From assembly GCA_947175045.1 (NCBI GenBank), contig CAMWLH010000035.1, forward strand, positions 1-11,861: a DNA stretch of 11,861 nt, in the 5' to 3' direction. Positions 1 to 6,122 of the stretch are shown here, piece after piece; the stretch's first letter is position 1, and every line of letters starts with the position of its first letter. This DNA is from an uncultured Clostridia bacterium. GTDB lineage: Bacteria > Bacillota > Clostridia > Oscillospirales > Ruminococcaceae. The position numbers were made by a program, and so were the translations under genes. The notes under the pieces were generated by a model, which made no database searches, was not told the DNA's origin, and worked only from the letters and a program-made list of their open reading frames with translations.

Positions 1-99
1 ACTGCGCTTTTACAGCGGCTTGCGGAAAATTCCTGTGTGAGCGTTATGCTTCACTCGCTTTTCATCGCCTTTGACCTTTTAACTCTTGCGCTCCCGCAT

Positions 100-729
100 T
101 TAATTGCTGCTTGCAAGCGCGTTGAGCAGCCTTTCAAGCTCCTCCTCAAGGCAGCTGTGGAACAGCGTGAATAATATATCCGCGCTGCCGAGCAGGAATA
201 CGTTCTTGTTTGAGATAGTGGCAAGTGCGGGAACATACGTATATATGTACCCCTTGTACCACTCCGCGTCGTAGGCGGGCACGGGCTTGTTCTGCTTTAC
301 CAGACGCCGTATTTCCTCGAAATCGTCCGTGATTATATTATCGTAATTCCCCGCGCCCTTTGCGATAACCAGATCATAAATTGCTTTTATCTGCTTGTCG
401 TTAAGACTGCCGCCCTTTGTCCTGACGTTTTTCAGCAGCGGAAGCCTTACCGCGAAGCTGTACACCATCAGCGAAAGCACCCTCTCGTATTCGGGGGAGT
501 TCATTTCCTCACAGCGCTCCTTGTCCAGCTTTATCCCCGTGTTGTACAGACAAGTGGTGTTGGATATATTGCTTAAAGCTATCTTGAATATATCCTTGAT
601 ATTTATATTATAAAAATCCTTGTCTGCGATCATATAAATATACTTGACCGCGTTGAAAAGCGATACTCCCGCCTTTGCGACGGTCTCCGAAATAAGGGTA
701 TAGGCAGTGCGTTCGCTGATAAATTCCAT
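100..729 (-). CDS. Hypothetical protein, 209 aa, unrecognised
   Basis: I do not recognise this family. The predicted protein is 209 residues, apparently soluble and mostly helical, with no signal peptide and no convincing membrane segment. It has a Lys/Glu-rich middle and an acidic helical C-terminus (EEELERLL). The start is well supported: the ATG at 729 follows a GGAGG site with a 7-nt spacer, and a good sigma-A promoter lies just upstream at 763-791, so this is very likely a real gene. It is divergent from the PocR chemoreceptor gene across about 260 bp, and shared control is possible but not shown. No terminator is obvious between the stop and the window edge. The codon use seems less GC-rich than in the neighbouring receptor and fucO genes. 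Function is unknown. Confidence 0.75.
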   Translation of the reverse strand: MEFISERTAYTLISETVAKAGVSLFNAVKYIYMIADKDFYNINIKDIFKIALSNISNTTCLYNTGIKLDKERCEEMNSPEYERVLSLMVYSFAVRLPLLKNVRTKGGSLNDKQIKAIYDLVIAKGAGNYDNIITDDFEEIRRLVKQNKPVPAYDAEWYKGYIYTYVPALATISNKNVFLLGSADILFTLFHSCLEEELERLLNALASSN

Positions 730-762
730 TTTTTGACCTCCAAAGATTATTACTTAACTACT

Positions 763-791
763 ATTATAATATTTTTTTGTAAAATAATCAA
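763..791 (-). promoter_or_regulatory. Sigma-A promoter of the hypothetical gene
   Basis: On the minus strand, TTGATT (786-791) and TATAAT (763-768) are separated by exactly 17 bp. They lie about 35-60 bp upstream of the ATG at 729. The -10 box is perfect and the -35 box matches TTGACA at four of six positions. Confidence 0.75.
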
Positions 792-850
792 GCCATATTC
801 CGATTTTTGTACAAAATATTTATAAATGGTTCCCGTTATAGGGTATATCT

Positions 851-877
851 ACCGCCAAATTGTGAAAAACCGCCAAA
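851..877. repeat. Direct repeat ACCGCCAAA x2 in the divergent intergenic region
   Basis: ACCGCCAAA occurs at 851-859 and again at 869-877, 18 bp start to start. The pair lies in the 260-bp gap between two divergent promoters, about 50-80 bp upstream of the receptor promoter. It could be a regulator binding site; chance is not excluded. Confidence 0.3.
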
Positions 878-928
878 AATTTCGGAGAGAATTTGTTTTT
901 TTATATCTTCTTTTTACATGAAATTTAC

Positions 929-957
929 TTGATTTATTCTTGGAAATATTGTATAAT
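929..957 (+). promoter_or_regulatory. Sigma-A promoter of the PocR chemoreceptor (and probably fucO)
   Basis: TTGATT (929-934) and TATAAT (952-957) are separated by 17 bp. Transcription should start near 964, giving a leader of about 27 nt. AAGGAG at 978-983 lies 7 nt before the ATG at 991. No comparable promoter is visible in front of fucO, so this one probably serves both genes. Confidence 0.8.
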
Positions 958-990
958 ATATTTATATAAATACCAAGAAGGAGTACTAAA

Positions 991-2004
991 ATGGATTTGA
1001 ATAATATTTCATTGCTTGACGTTATCGACCGCGATACGCTTCAGGCGCTTCAGGACGCTTTTGCGGACGCTACCGGCATGGCTGCGCTGGCTACCGACGA
1101 TACGGGGGCGGTTACCGAGCTGAGCAATCCCACCGATTTTTGCATGAACCTTACGAGAAAGTCCCGCGAGGGCTGCGAGCGCTGCAACAAGTGCGATCTT
1201 CAAGGCGGTCTGGAGGCTTCCCGCACAGGCAGACCCTCCGTGTACTACTGTCACGGCGGTCTGGTTGATTTTGCGGCTCCTATCATTGTAAACGGTCAGC
1301 ATATCGGCTCGCTTATCGGCGGTCAGGTGCTTACCGAAAAGCCCGACGAGGCTAAATTCCGCAAGATAGCGCGTGAGATAGGCGTTGATCCCGACGAATA
1401 TGTTGCGGCTGTTAAAAAAGTTCCCATCGTGCCCAAGAAGCAGATAGACGCTGCTGCTAATCTGCTGTATCAGATGGCGAACGCTCTGTCAGAGACGGGA
1501 TATCAGCGCGCGCTGGCTCAACAGCAGTCAAACCGCGGCGAAAAGATTGTTTCCAACATAGATTCCGATTTCTCCGGCATAAACGAGCAGATGGAAAAGG
1601 CGGTGGAGTCTATGCAGGCGCTTTCGGACAGCTTTGCTTCGATAAAGACGTCCGCGGCAAGCTCCGCAAAGGCGGTGGAAAGCACCGACAGCATCATCAA
1701 GACCATAGAAAACGCATCCACGCAGCTCACTCTTATCGGCTTTAATGCTTCAATAGAGGCAAAAAGAGCCGGCGCTGCCGGTGCGGGCTTCAATGTTATC
1801 GCGCAGGAGGTTCGTACTCTCGCGGATAAGAACACCAAGCAGGCGGGCGAGATCGAGACTACTCTGAACGGCATAAAGAAAGCTATGACGGACATCAACA
1901 GCCAGATCAAGGCGGTTTACTCAAATATCGAGAAAAACCAGGAGGTCATTGAGTCGCTGAGGGCGAAACTGGGCGATGTAAGCAAAATGGTTTCCGAAAT
2001 TTAA
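991..2004 (+). CDS. Soluble chemoreceptor: PocR ligand-binding domain plus MCP signalling domain
   Basis: Predicted cytoplasmic chemoreceptor, 337 aa, with no transmembrane segment. Residues about 5-170 form a PocR-type sensory domain (DAFADATGMAALATDD, then CERCNKCD, YYCHGG and IGSLIGGQVL). It carries a cysteine cluster, C51, C62, C65, C68 and C87, which is usual for this family. Residues about 180-337 form a short methyl-accepting coiled-coil hairpin. The tip reads LIGFNASIEAKRAG, then GFNVIAQEVRTLA, and keeps the conserved N252, E256 and R259 used to contact CheW/CheA, although the usual GExGRGF is GAAGAGF. PocR domains are known or predicted to sense small hydrocarbon derivatives such as 1,2-propanediol. 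The next gene, fucO, makes or uses 1,2-propanediol, so a diol or related ligand is a reasonable inference. No che genes are in the window. The start has a strong ribosome site at 978-983. Confidence 0.9.
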   Translation: MDLNNISLLDVIDRDTLQALQDAFADATGMAALATDDTGAVTELSNPTDFCMNLTRKSREGCERCNKCDLQGGLEASRTGRPSVYYCHGGLVDFAAPIIVNGQHIGSLIGGQVLTEKPDEAKFRKIAREIGVDPDEYVAAVKKVPIVPKKQIDAAANLLYQMANALSETGYQRALAQQQSNRGEKIVSNIDSDFSGINEQMEKAVESMQALSDSFASIKTSAASSAKAVESTDSIIKTIENASTQLTLIGFNASIEAKRAGAAGAGFNVIAQEVRTLADKNTKQAGEIETTLNGIKKAMTDINSQIKAVYSNIEKNQEVIESLRAKLGDVSKMVSEI

Positions 2005-2016
2005 TACATAGCCGCA

Positions 2017-2058
2017 TATCAGTGCGCGTGAGGCTGATAAGGTACTTAACCAACGCGC
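2017..2058 (+). other. Possible RNA structure between receptor and fucO
   Basis: TATCAG (2017-2022) can pair with CTGATA (2034-2039), while GCGCGT (2024-2029) lies in that loop and can pair with ACGCGC (2053-2058). The two pairings interlock, so they would be alternatives or a pseudoknot. No T tract follows, so it is not an ordinary terminator. The stems are only 6 bp each. Confidence 0.25.
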
Positions 2059-2096
2059 GGGGCGCGGTAAATATATTCTGAAAGGAAATGATAAGT

Positions 2097-3242
2097 ATGA
2101 ATCGTTTTATTCTTAATGAAACATCTTACCACGGAAAGGGCGCTGTCGCGGCGGTTGCCGACGAGGCGAAGAACAGGGGCTTCAAGAAGGCTTTGGTATG
2201 CTCCGATCCCGACCTTATCAAGTTTGGTGTGACCAAAAAGGTCACCGACGTGCTTGACGGCGCGGGTCTTGCGTATGAGATATTTTCCGATATCAAGCCC
2301 AATCCCACTATTCAGAACGTTCAGTCGGGCGTTGAGGCGTTCAAGAAGAGCGGCGCGGACTATCTTATCGCTATCGGCGGCGGCTCGTCCATGGATACCG
2401 CTAAGGCTGTGGGAATTATTATCAACAATCCCGAATTCGCGGACGTAAGAAGCCTTGAGGGAGTTGCTCCCACCAAGAAGCCTTCCGTGCCGATAATTGC
2501 CGTTCCCACCACTGCCGGAACAGCGGCGGAGGTTACCATCAATTATGTTATCACCGATACCGAAAAGGACAGGAAGATGGTGTGCGTTGACCCGCACGAT
2601 ATTCCCGTTGTGGCTGTTGTAGACCCCGATATGATGAGTACCATGCCCAAGAGCCTTACCGCGGCGACAGGTATGGACGCGCTCACTCATGCCATTGAGG
2701 GATATATCACCAAGGGTGCGTGGACACTTTCGGATATGTTCCATCTTAAGGCTATCGAGATCATCTCCGAGTCGCTGCGCGGCGCGGTTGAGAATACTCC
2801 CGAGGGCCGCGAGGGAATGGCGCTGGGTCAGTATGTAGCGGGAATGGGCTTCTCAAATGTTGGTCTGGGTATAGTTCACTCCATGGCGCACCCGCTCGGA
2901 GCGCTTTACGATACTCCTCACGGTATTGCCAACGCGATAATCCTGCCCACCGTTATGGAGTACAACGCTCCCACAACTGGGGAGAAATACCGCGATATTG
3001 CCAAGGCTATGGGTGTTAAGGGTACCGAGAATATGTCGCAGGAGGAGTACCGCAAGGCGGCGGTTGACGCGGTTAAGCAGCTCTCCAAGGACGTCGGCAT
3101 TCCCAATAACCTTAAGGACATTGTAAAGCCCGAGGATATTCCTTTTCTCGCTCAGTCGGCATATGACGATGCCTGCCGTCCCGGAAATCCCAGAGATACT
3201 TCCGTTGAGGAGATCACTGAGCTGTATAAGAAGCTCCTTTGA
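2097..3242 (+). CDS. fucO: Lactaldehyde reductase / 1,2-propanediol oxidoreductase
   Basis: Iron-dependent group III alcohol dehydrogenase, 381 aa, close in length and sequence to E. coli FucO. It interconverts L- or D-lactaldehyde and 1,2-propanediol with NAD(H), disposing of reducing power during fucose or rhamnose fermentation. Visible features are the N-terminal RFILNET start typical of FucO, the nucleotide motif GGGS (94-97), NNPEFADVRSLEG, and PTTAGTAAEVTINYVITD. The iron ligands are D194, H198, H261 and H275, equivalent to D196, H200, H263 and H277 in E. coli. The ATG at 2097 is preferred over the in-frame ATG at 2088. AAAGGA (2081-2086) is 10 nt from the former and only 1 nt from the latter, and the protein then begins as family members do. 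It lies 92 nt after the chemoreceptor on the same strand, with no clear promoter of its own. No aldolase, kinase or microcompartment genes are nearby, so the source of lactaldehyde is outside the window. Confidence 0.95.
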   Translation: MNRFILNETSYHGKGAVAAVADEAKNRGFKKALVCSDPDLIKFGVTKKVTDVLDGAGLAYEIFSDIKPNPTIQNVQSGVEAFKKSGADYLIAIGGGSSMDTAKAVGIIINNPEFADVRSLEGVAPTKKPSVPIIAVPTTAGTAAEVTINYVITDTEKDRKMVCVDPHDIPVVAVVDPDMMSTMPKSLTAATGMDALTHAIEGYITKGAWTLSDMFHLKAIEIISESLRGAVENTPEGREGMALGQYVAGMGFSNVGLGIVHSMAHPLGALYDTPHGIANAIILPTVMEYNAPTTGEKYRDIAKAMGVKGTENMSQEEYRKAAVDAVKQLSKDVGIPNNLKDIVKPEDIPFLAQSAYDDACRPGNPRDTSVEEITELYKKLL

Positions 3243-3298
3243 TATCTATGTGGTAAACAAAAAACTGAATGCAACACAATATTGTCGTATAGAATTTC

Positions 3299-3338
3299 AA
3301 GAAGCAACACGTTTACATTCGCAAATGTGTTGCTTCTT
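3299..3338 (+). terminator. Long hairpin after fucO, probable terminator
   Basis: The arms at 3299-3310 and 3327-3338 are a perfect 12-bp inverted repeat (AAGAAGCAACAC). A G-T wobble and three A-T pairs continue inward to an 8-nt loop. It starts 57 nt after the fucO stop. The descending arm ends in TTCTT but lacks a long T tract, so termination strength is uncertain. Confidence 0.55.
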
Positions 3339-3387
3339 ACCTTATGTTATGGTGAATCTTTACCACAGCAGTTTTAATAAATATTTA

Positions 3388-3401
3388 TAATGCCGGCATT
3401 A
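3388..3401. promoter_or_regulatory. 14-bp palindrome TAATGCCGGCATTA upstream of the VanZ-like gene
   Basis: A perfect palindrome lies between two possible -10 boxes, TATAAT at 3386-3391 and 3403-3408. Neither has a convincing -35 box at 16-18 bp. The position suits an operator for the VanZ-like gene, but this is inference. Confidence 0.35.
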
Positions 3402-3425
3402 ATATAATCAGCTAAACAAATTTGA

Positions 3426-3443
3426 ATGAAATGGGGGGATTAA
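3426..3443 (+). other. Five-codon upstream ORF duplicating the vanZ-like start
   Basis: ATG AAA TGG GGG GAT TAA encodes MKWGD and its stop directly abuts the ATG of the VanZ-like gene, which begins MKWGI. The two stretches look like a tandem duplication of the start region with one G gained or lost. The first ATG has no visible ribosome site. The G run inside it (3433-3438) probably acts as the ribosome site for the real start at 3444. Confidence 0.35.
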
Positions 3444-3983
3444 ATGAAGTGGGGGATTATTATAAAATATCTGATAGATTTTACAGTTTTGGTTCTCTTA
3501 TATTCATTTGTTTTTTTCAGAAAGTGGAAAATCAAGGGCAAAGACATTTTGCTTGTTAACACACTAATGTATACGTATCTTTCTTTTGTGCTTTATTTTA
3601 CCTTGATGCCAATAATAACTTCTATCCCATTTGTTTTGAATCACCCATATAAACTCATGAACTTGGTGCCGTTTATAGATGTTTTGGAGGGGAGAGGAGA
3701 TTTTTTAAGGCAGATAATATTGAACGTTATTATGACTGTACCATTTGGTTTCCTATATCCATTAACCCGAAACAGAACAGGTAAATTTATTACAACGGTT
3801 CTTTTCTGTTTTTTAATGAGCTTGGGTATAGAAATATTGCAGCCACTGATTGATGGTTTCAGATCTTCTGACATCACAGATATAATTACTAATGTGATAG
3901 GTGGAATGCTCGGATATGGTTTTTATATTATTTTCAAGCCGGTTACATTTTGGATTTTAGATCATCTGAAAGCAAAGAATTAG
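3444..3983 (+). CDS. VanZ-like family membrane protein
   Basis: Integral membrane protein, 179 aa, of the VanZ-like family (the family of VanZ, which gives low-level teicoplanin resistance; most members have no known function). Hydrophobic segments lie at about 5-25, 37-57, 87-106, 115-133 and 145-166. The family motifs are clear: NLVPF (73-77), the N94 region followed by PFGFLYP (100-106), IEILQ (129-133), and the R140-SSDITD-N-GG-GY signature (140-158). These include the conserved charged and polar residues that sit within or next to the membrane. The start has a G-rich ribosome site 5 nt upstream. The gene is far more AT-rich than fucO upstream and aac downstream, which suggests horizontal acquisition. 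No van operon gene is present, so a glycopeptide-resistance role should not be assumed. Confidence 0.85.
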   Translation: MKWGIIIKYLIDFTVLVLLYSFVFFRKWKIKGKDILLVNTLMYTYLSFVLYFTLMPIITSIPFVLNHPYKLMNLVPFIDVLEGRGDFLRQIILNVIMTVPFGFLYPLTRNRTGKFITTVLFCFLMSLGIEILQPLIDGFRSSDITDIITNVIGGMLGYGFYIIFKPVTFWILDHLKAKN

Positions 3984-4114
3984 AATCCTGACTTCCATTT
4001 TGGTTTCAGTAAGGTTGACCAATAATCCCTCTCAAAGGCGAACCTGCGGCAAAATTTATGGTATGCACACTCCGTTATATCTAAAGGGTGTTTGCAAACA
4101 CCTTGTTGCTTCAT
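3980..4114 (-). CDS. Possible small Cys/His-rich ORF, 44 codons
   Basis: An ATG at 4114 opens a 44-codon frame ending in TAA at 3980-3982, convergent with the VanZ-like gene and overlapping its stop by 4 nt. The peptide begins MKQQGVCKHPLD, has a C-x-H-x6-C-x2-H-x2-C pattern (C7, H9, C16, H19, C22), and ends in a basic aromatic tail (WSTLLKPKWKSGF). No ribosome binding site is visible upstream and no homologue is recognised. It could be a real small protein, the tail of a decayed gene, or part of a non-coding dispersed repeat, since the region is full of palindromes. Confidence 0.2.
   Translation of the reverse strand: MKQQGVCKHPLDITECAYHKFCRRFAFERDYWSTLLKPKWKSGF
4087..4102. repeat. 16-bp perfect palindrome GGTGTTTGCAAACACC
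   Basis: A perfect 8+8 palindrome lies inside the AT-rich intergenic patch and within the possible small ORF. It could be an operator-type site or a cruciform/hairpin. No nearby gene start is clearly controlled by it. Confidence 0.4.
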
Positions 4115-4130
4115 TGTGTATACATATCAT

Positions 4131-4170
4131 AAACCGTACACATTTTCCAAAAGGGAAAAGTGTACGGTTT
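4131..4170. terminator. Strong hairpin, probable bidirectional terminator
   Basis: Arm AAACCGTACAC (4131-4141) pairs with GTGTACGGTTT (4160-4170). After one bulged A, TTTTCC (4143-4148) pairs with GGAAAA (4154-4159) around a 5-nt loop, giving 17 base pairs. It lies between the convergent VanZ-like and aac genes, as expected of a shared terminator. The plus-strand side is followed by AAAATTTAAT, and no uninterrupted T tract is present on either strand. Confidence 0.5.
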
Positions 4171-4268
4171 AAAATTTAATGTATCGACGTTGTGCCACAA
4201 ATAGGCTTTTTCAATAAGCTAAAGCTGACATTTAATACGGTTGGACTTTTTGTCGGTGCATTAGCGGG

Positions 4269-5012
4269 TCAGATATACATGGAAATATCGGTTACAAAAG
4301 CGTATGGTTCGGCGCTCATTTTCAGCAGCGCAGCCGCAAGCAGCGCGCGTGAATCGATAAGAAATACCGTAGCTTCGCCAAGCTTTCCCTTGCGGATATC
4401 GGGGTATTCCAGAAGCCACTCTATGCGCTGAAATTCCGCGCCCCAACCGAAGGTGTTGTTTTCCGTAAAGAGCTTTTCCTCACCGTTTACCGTATATTTC
4501 ACGGTATCAAAGGAGCGTATGTAGGGCGGCTTCAGAAAGGTTTCCACCCCATGCATGAATGTGCATTTATCCAGAATCTCCCCGATAAACAGCAGCTTAC
4601 CGCCGAATTTCGGCAGAAGCATAAACGGAGAATGCGCTCCTACCGCGGTGTCGTCCATAGCGTGACCTACTGTCAGCGCATGGGCGAGTTTGCCCCGCGC
4701 GCACGCCGAATGTGTCGGGTGAACGCTGCGCAGAACGTCCGGCATACGCATGAAAACCCGAGGCAGCAAGCCTACGCATGGCTCTGTCTTTTCGCTGTCG
4801 AAAACAGGATTTTCGCGGGTCACATTATCATATGTAAGCGCGGGCATCAACAGAGTTCCCTCCTCGCCCAGCACCGCCTGTATATCCTCTATCACTTCTT
4901 CGGGAGTTCGCTGTGTTCCCAGTGCTTTCATTGACGAGTGTACCATAACAACGTCGCCGCTGCAAAGTCCCAGCTCGGTCAGTTCCTGTCTGTATCTTTC
5001 GCTTTCGGTCAT
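4269..5012 (-). CDS. AAC(3)-family N-acetyltransferase
   Basis: Acetyl-CoA-dependent N-acetyltransferase of the antibiotic_NAT/AAC(3) family, 247 aa from the ATG at 5012. Founding members acetylate the 3-amino group of 2-deoxystreptamine aminoglycosides, but many homologues (for example YokD and FrbF) do not use aminoglycosides. Family landmarks in order are VHSSMKALG (24-32), EGTLLMPALTYDN (51-63), RSVHPTHSACARG (95-107), HSPF (127-130), and LLFIG-CTFMHGVE, with the conserved His154 and Glu157. The C-terminal PYAFV is followed by about eight residues before an AT-rich flank. An in-frame GTG at 5081 would add 23 residues but lies inside the inverted repeat, so it is rejected. The ribosome site of the ATG is weak. 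The gene follows the MerR regulator on the same strand by 102 nt and probably depends on its promoter. Confidence 0.85.
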   Translation of the reverse strand: MTESERYRQELTELGLCSGDVVMVHSSMKALGTQRTPEEVIEDIQAVLGEEGTLLMPALTYDNVTRENPVFDSEKTEPCVGLLPRVFMRMPDVLRSVHPTHSACARGKLAHALTVGHAMDDTAVGAHSPFMLLPKFGGKLLFIGEILDKCTFMHGVETFLKPPYIRSFDTVKYTVNGEEKLFTENNTFGWGAEFQRIEWLLEYPDIRKGKLGEATVFLIDSRALLAAALLKMSAEPYAFVTDISMYI

Positions 5013-5046
5013 AATAAGAATTATCACTTCTTTCGGCTTTTGTGAG

Positions 5047-5086
5047 GTTTTGTGCTTTTCGGACAACTGTCCGAAAAGCACAAAAC
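5047..5086 (-). terminator. Perfect 19-bp inverted repeat between regulator and acetyltransferase genes
   Basis: The arms at 5047-5065 and 5068-5086 are exact reverse complements with only AC between them. As RNA this would be a very stable hairpin with a 4-nt loop. It starts 29 nt after the MerR stop and ends 34 nt before the acetyltransferase start. On the minus strand it is followed by CTCACAAAAG, not a T tract, so it is not a standard intrinsic terminator. It could instead partly attenuate, protect an mRNA end, or be a DNA-level binding site. Confidence 0.55.
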
Positions 5087-5114
5087 TTGTTAGTTTAAAA
5101 ATAAACTTTCAAAC

Positions 5115-6098
5115 TCATCTTTTTTTGATGGGCATAAGCAGGTCAAGCTGACCGTCGATTCCGTTCTTGGGCCATCTCATATGGGAAGAGTATACCCAGT
5201 TGAGGTGTTCCTCAAGGCAGCCGCCCATGATCTCCAAGCCCAACTCGCTGTAATTCAGATCATAATCGGGACTGTTCTTCACCCACTTTTCCAATTCGCC
5301 CCAGTACTGAAACTCTGGGAATTTAATGGTGAGAGCGGCGTACAGCCCTCCCTCAAACTTCTTTTTGACAAGCGGCTCGGGAACCTCCATGTTGTCGGGG
5401 ATAGTTACCCACACTTCATAACCGTGGATACCCTCCTCAAGAATACCGGGGTTGGGGTGATTGAAGCCGAAATAACGCGCGTCGGGCTTGATCTCATACA
5501 GACGGGTATCCCGTATGAATTTGTCCACCGGCTTGTCCACGGTTTCTTCGGGGTCATGTCCGATAACGTGGTTAGATGCTACGGTAAACGGCGGCAGCAT
5601 GATTATCCTTACATTAAGATCCTTATTGAGGGCTTCGTTTGCTTTGTTAAGCTCGTCCATTTTGTTGCTCTCCTTTAAAACAGATTTTGAAAGGGAAAGC
5701 GCGTTGGCTGCTTTCATAAGCTCTGTGTCGTTAAGCAGATCTAACCTCGCATTTGACTGTATACTTTTGTCAAGGCGTGCCGCAAACGTGTTAAGCGCGT
5801 TGCGGACGGTTTCCAGCGATTTTATTTCGCTGTCAAGCTCGGAGATGTTATTTCTGAGTATCTCCAGCGTTTCCCGCTGCCCGCGGTCCTGAAGTATTAC
5901 GGCTATCTGCTTCAGAGGAATACGCAGCTTCCTCATTACAACGATAAGCTGCAATCGCCTGATGTTCTCCTCATCATAGCACCTGTAAGAGTAGCCGTCC
6001 TTGTGAAACGGGGTGATCAGTCCCATTTTCTCATAGTGCCGCAGCATACGCGCAGTCACGTCAAAGCTCTGCGTAACCTGGCTTATGGTAAGCTCCAC
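5115..6098 (-). CDS. MerR-family regulator with GyrI-like effector-binding domain
   Basis: Transcription regulator, 327 aa. Residues 1-70 are a MerR winged-helix DNA-binding domain (ELTISQVTQSFDV, ARMLRHYEKMGLI, YRCYDEENIRRLQLI). A coiled-coil linker at about 75-115 serves for dimerisation. Residues about 162-325 form a GyrI-like/AraC effector-binding domain of the kind that binds drugs and other amphipathic ligands (YEVWVTIPD, GGLYAALTIKF, FQYWGELEKW, LDLLMPIKK). GTG at 6098 is chosen as the start. AAAGGAG (6107-6113) is 8 nt from it but only 2 nt from the ATG at 6104, and many relatives begin with ELTISQV. Its promoter has a 19-bp spacer with a central dyad, which fits activation by this protein. 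It precedes the AAC(3)-family gene, so a ligand-induced modification or resistance unit is likely by inference. Confidence 0.9.
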   Translation of the reverse strand: MELTISQVTQSFDVTARMLRHYEKMGLITPFHKDGYSYRCYDEENIRRLQLIVVMRKLRIPLKQIAVILQDRGQRETLEILRNNISELDSEIKSLETVRNALNTFAARLDKSIQSNARLDLLNDTELMKAANALSLSKSVLKESNKMDELNKANEALNKDLNVRIIMLPPFTVASNHVIGHDPEETVDKPVDKFIRDTRLYEIKPDARYFGFNHPNPGILEEGIHGYEVWVTIPDNMEVPEPLVKKKFEGGLYAALTIKFPEFQYWGELEKWVKNSPDYDLNYSELGLEIMGGCLEEHLNWVYSSHMRWPKNGIDGQLDLLMPIKKR

Positions 6099-6113
6099 TT
6101 GCATCTCTCCTTT
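6096..6113 (-). promoter_or_regulatory. Ribosome site deciding a GTG start for the MerR gene
   Basis: AAAGGAG lies at 6107-6113 on the minus strand. Spacing is 2 nt to ATG (6102-6104) and 8 nt to GTG (6096-6098). The spacing and the usual family N-terminus both favour GTG. Confidence 0.6.
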
Positions 6114-6122
6114 CTGAATATA

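Noticed and set aside
1..174. Open frame from the left edge on the plus strand (57 codons)
   Set aside because: From position 100 on it runs codon-on-codon antisense to the better supported 209-residue gene, and the remaining 33 codons could be open by chance. No motif or family is recognised.
2046..2744. Long open antisense frame across fucO
   Set aside because: It is a shadow of fucO, which is a certain gene; the peptide is low-quality and has no ribosome site.
4192..4431. 79-codon plus-strand frame over the end of the acetyltransferase gene
   Set aside because: It begins with GTG without a ribosome site, and its second half is antisense to the AAC(3) coding sequence. The first 25 residues are hydrophobic but match nothing I know.
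5013..5081. N-terminal extension of the acetyltransferase from a GTG
   Set aside because: The start would lie inside the perfect inverted repeat, and the extra residues do not resemble the family N-terminus.
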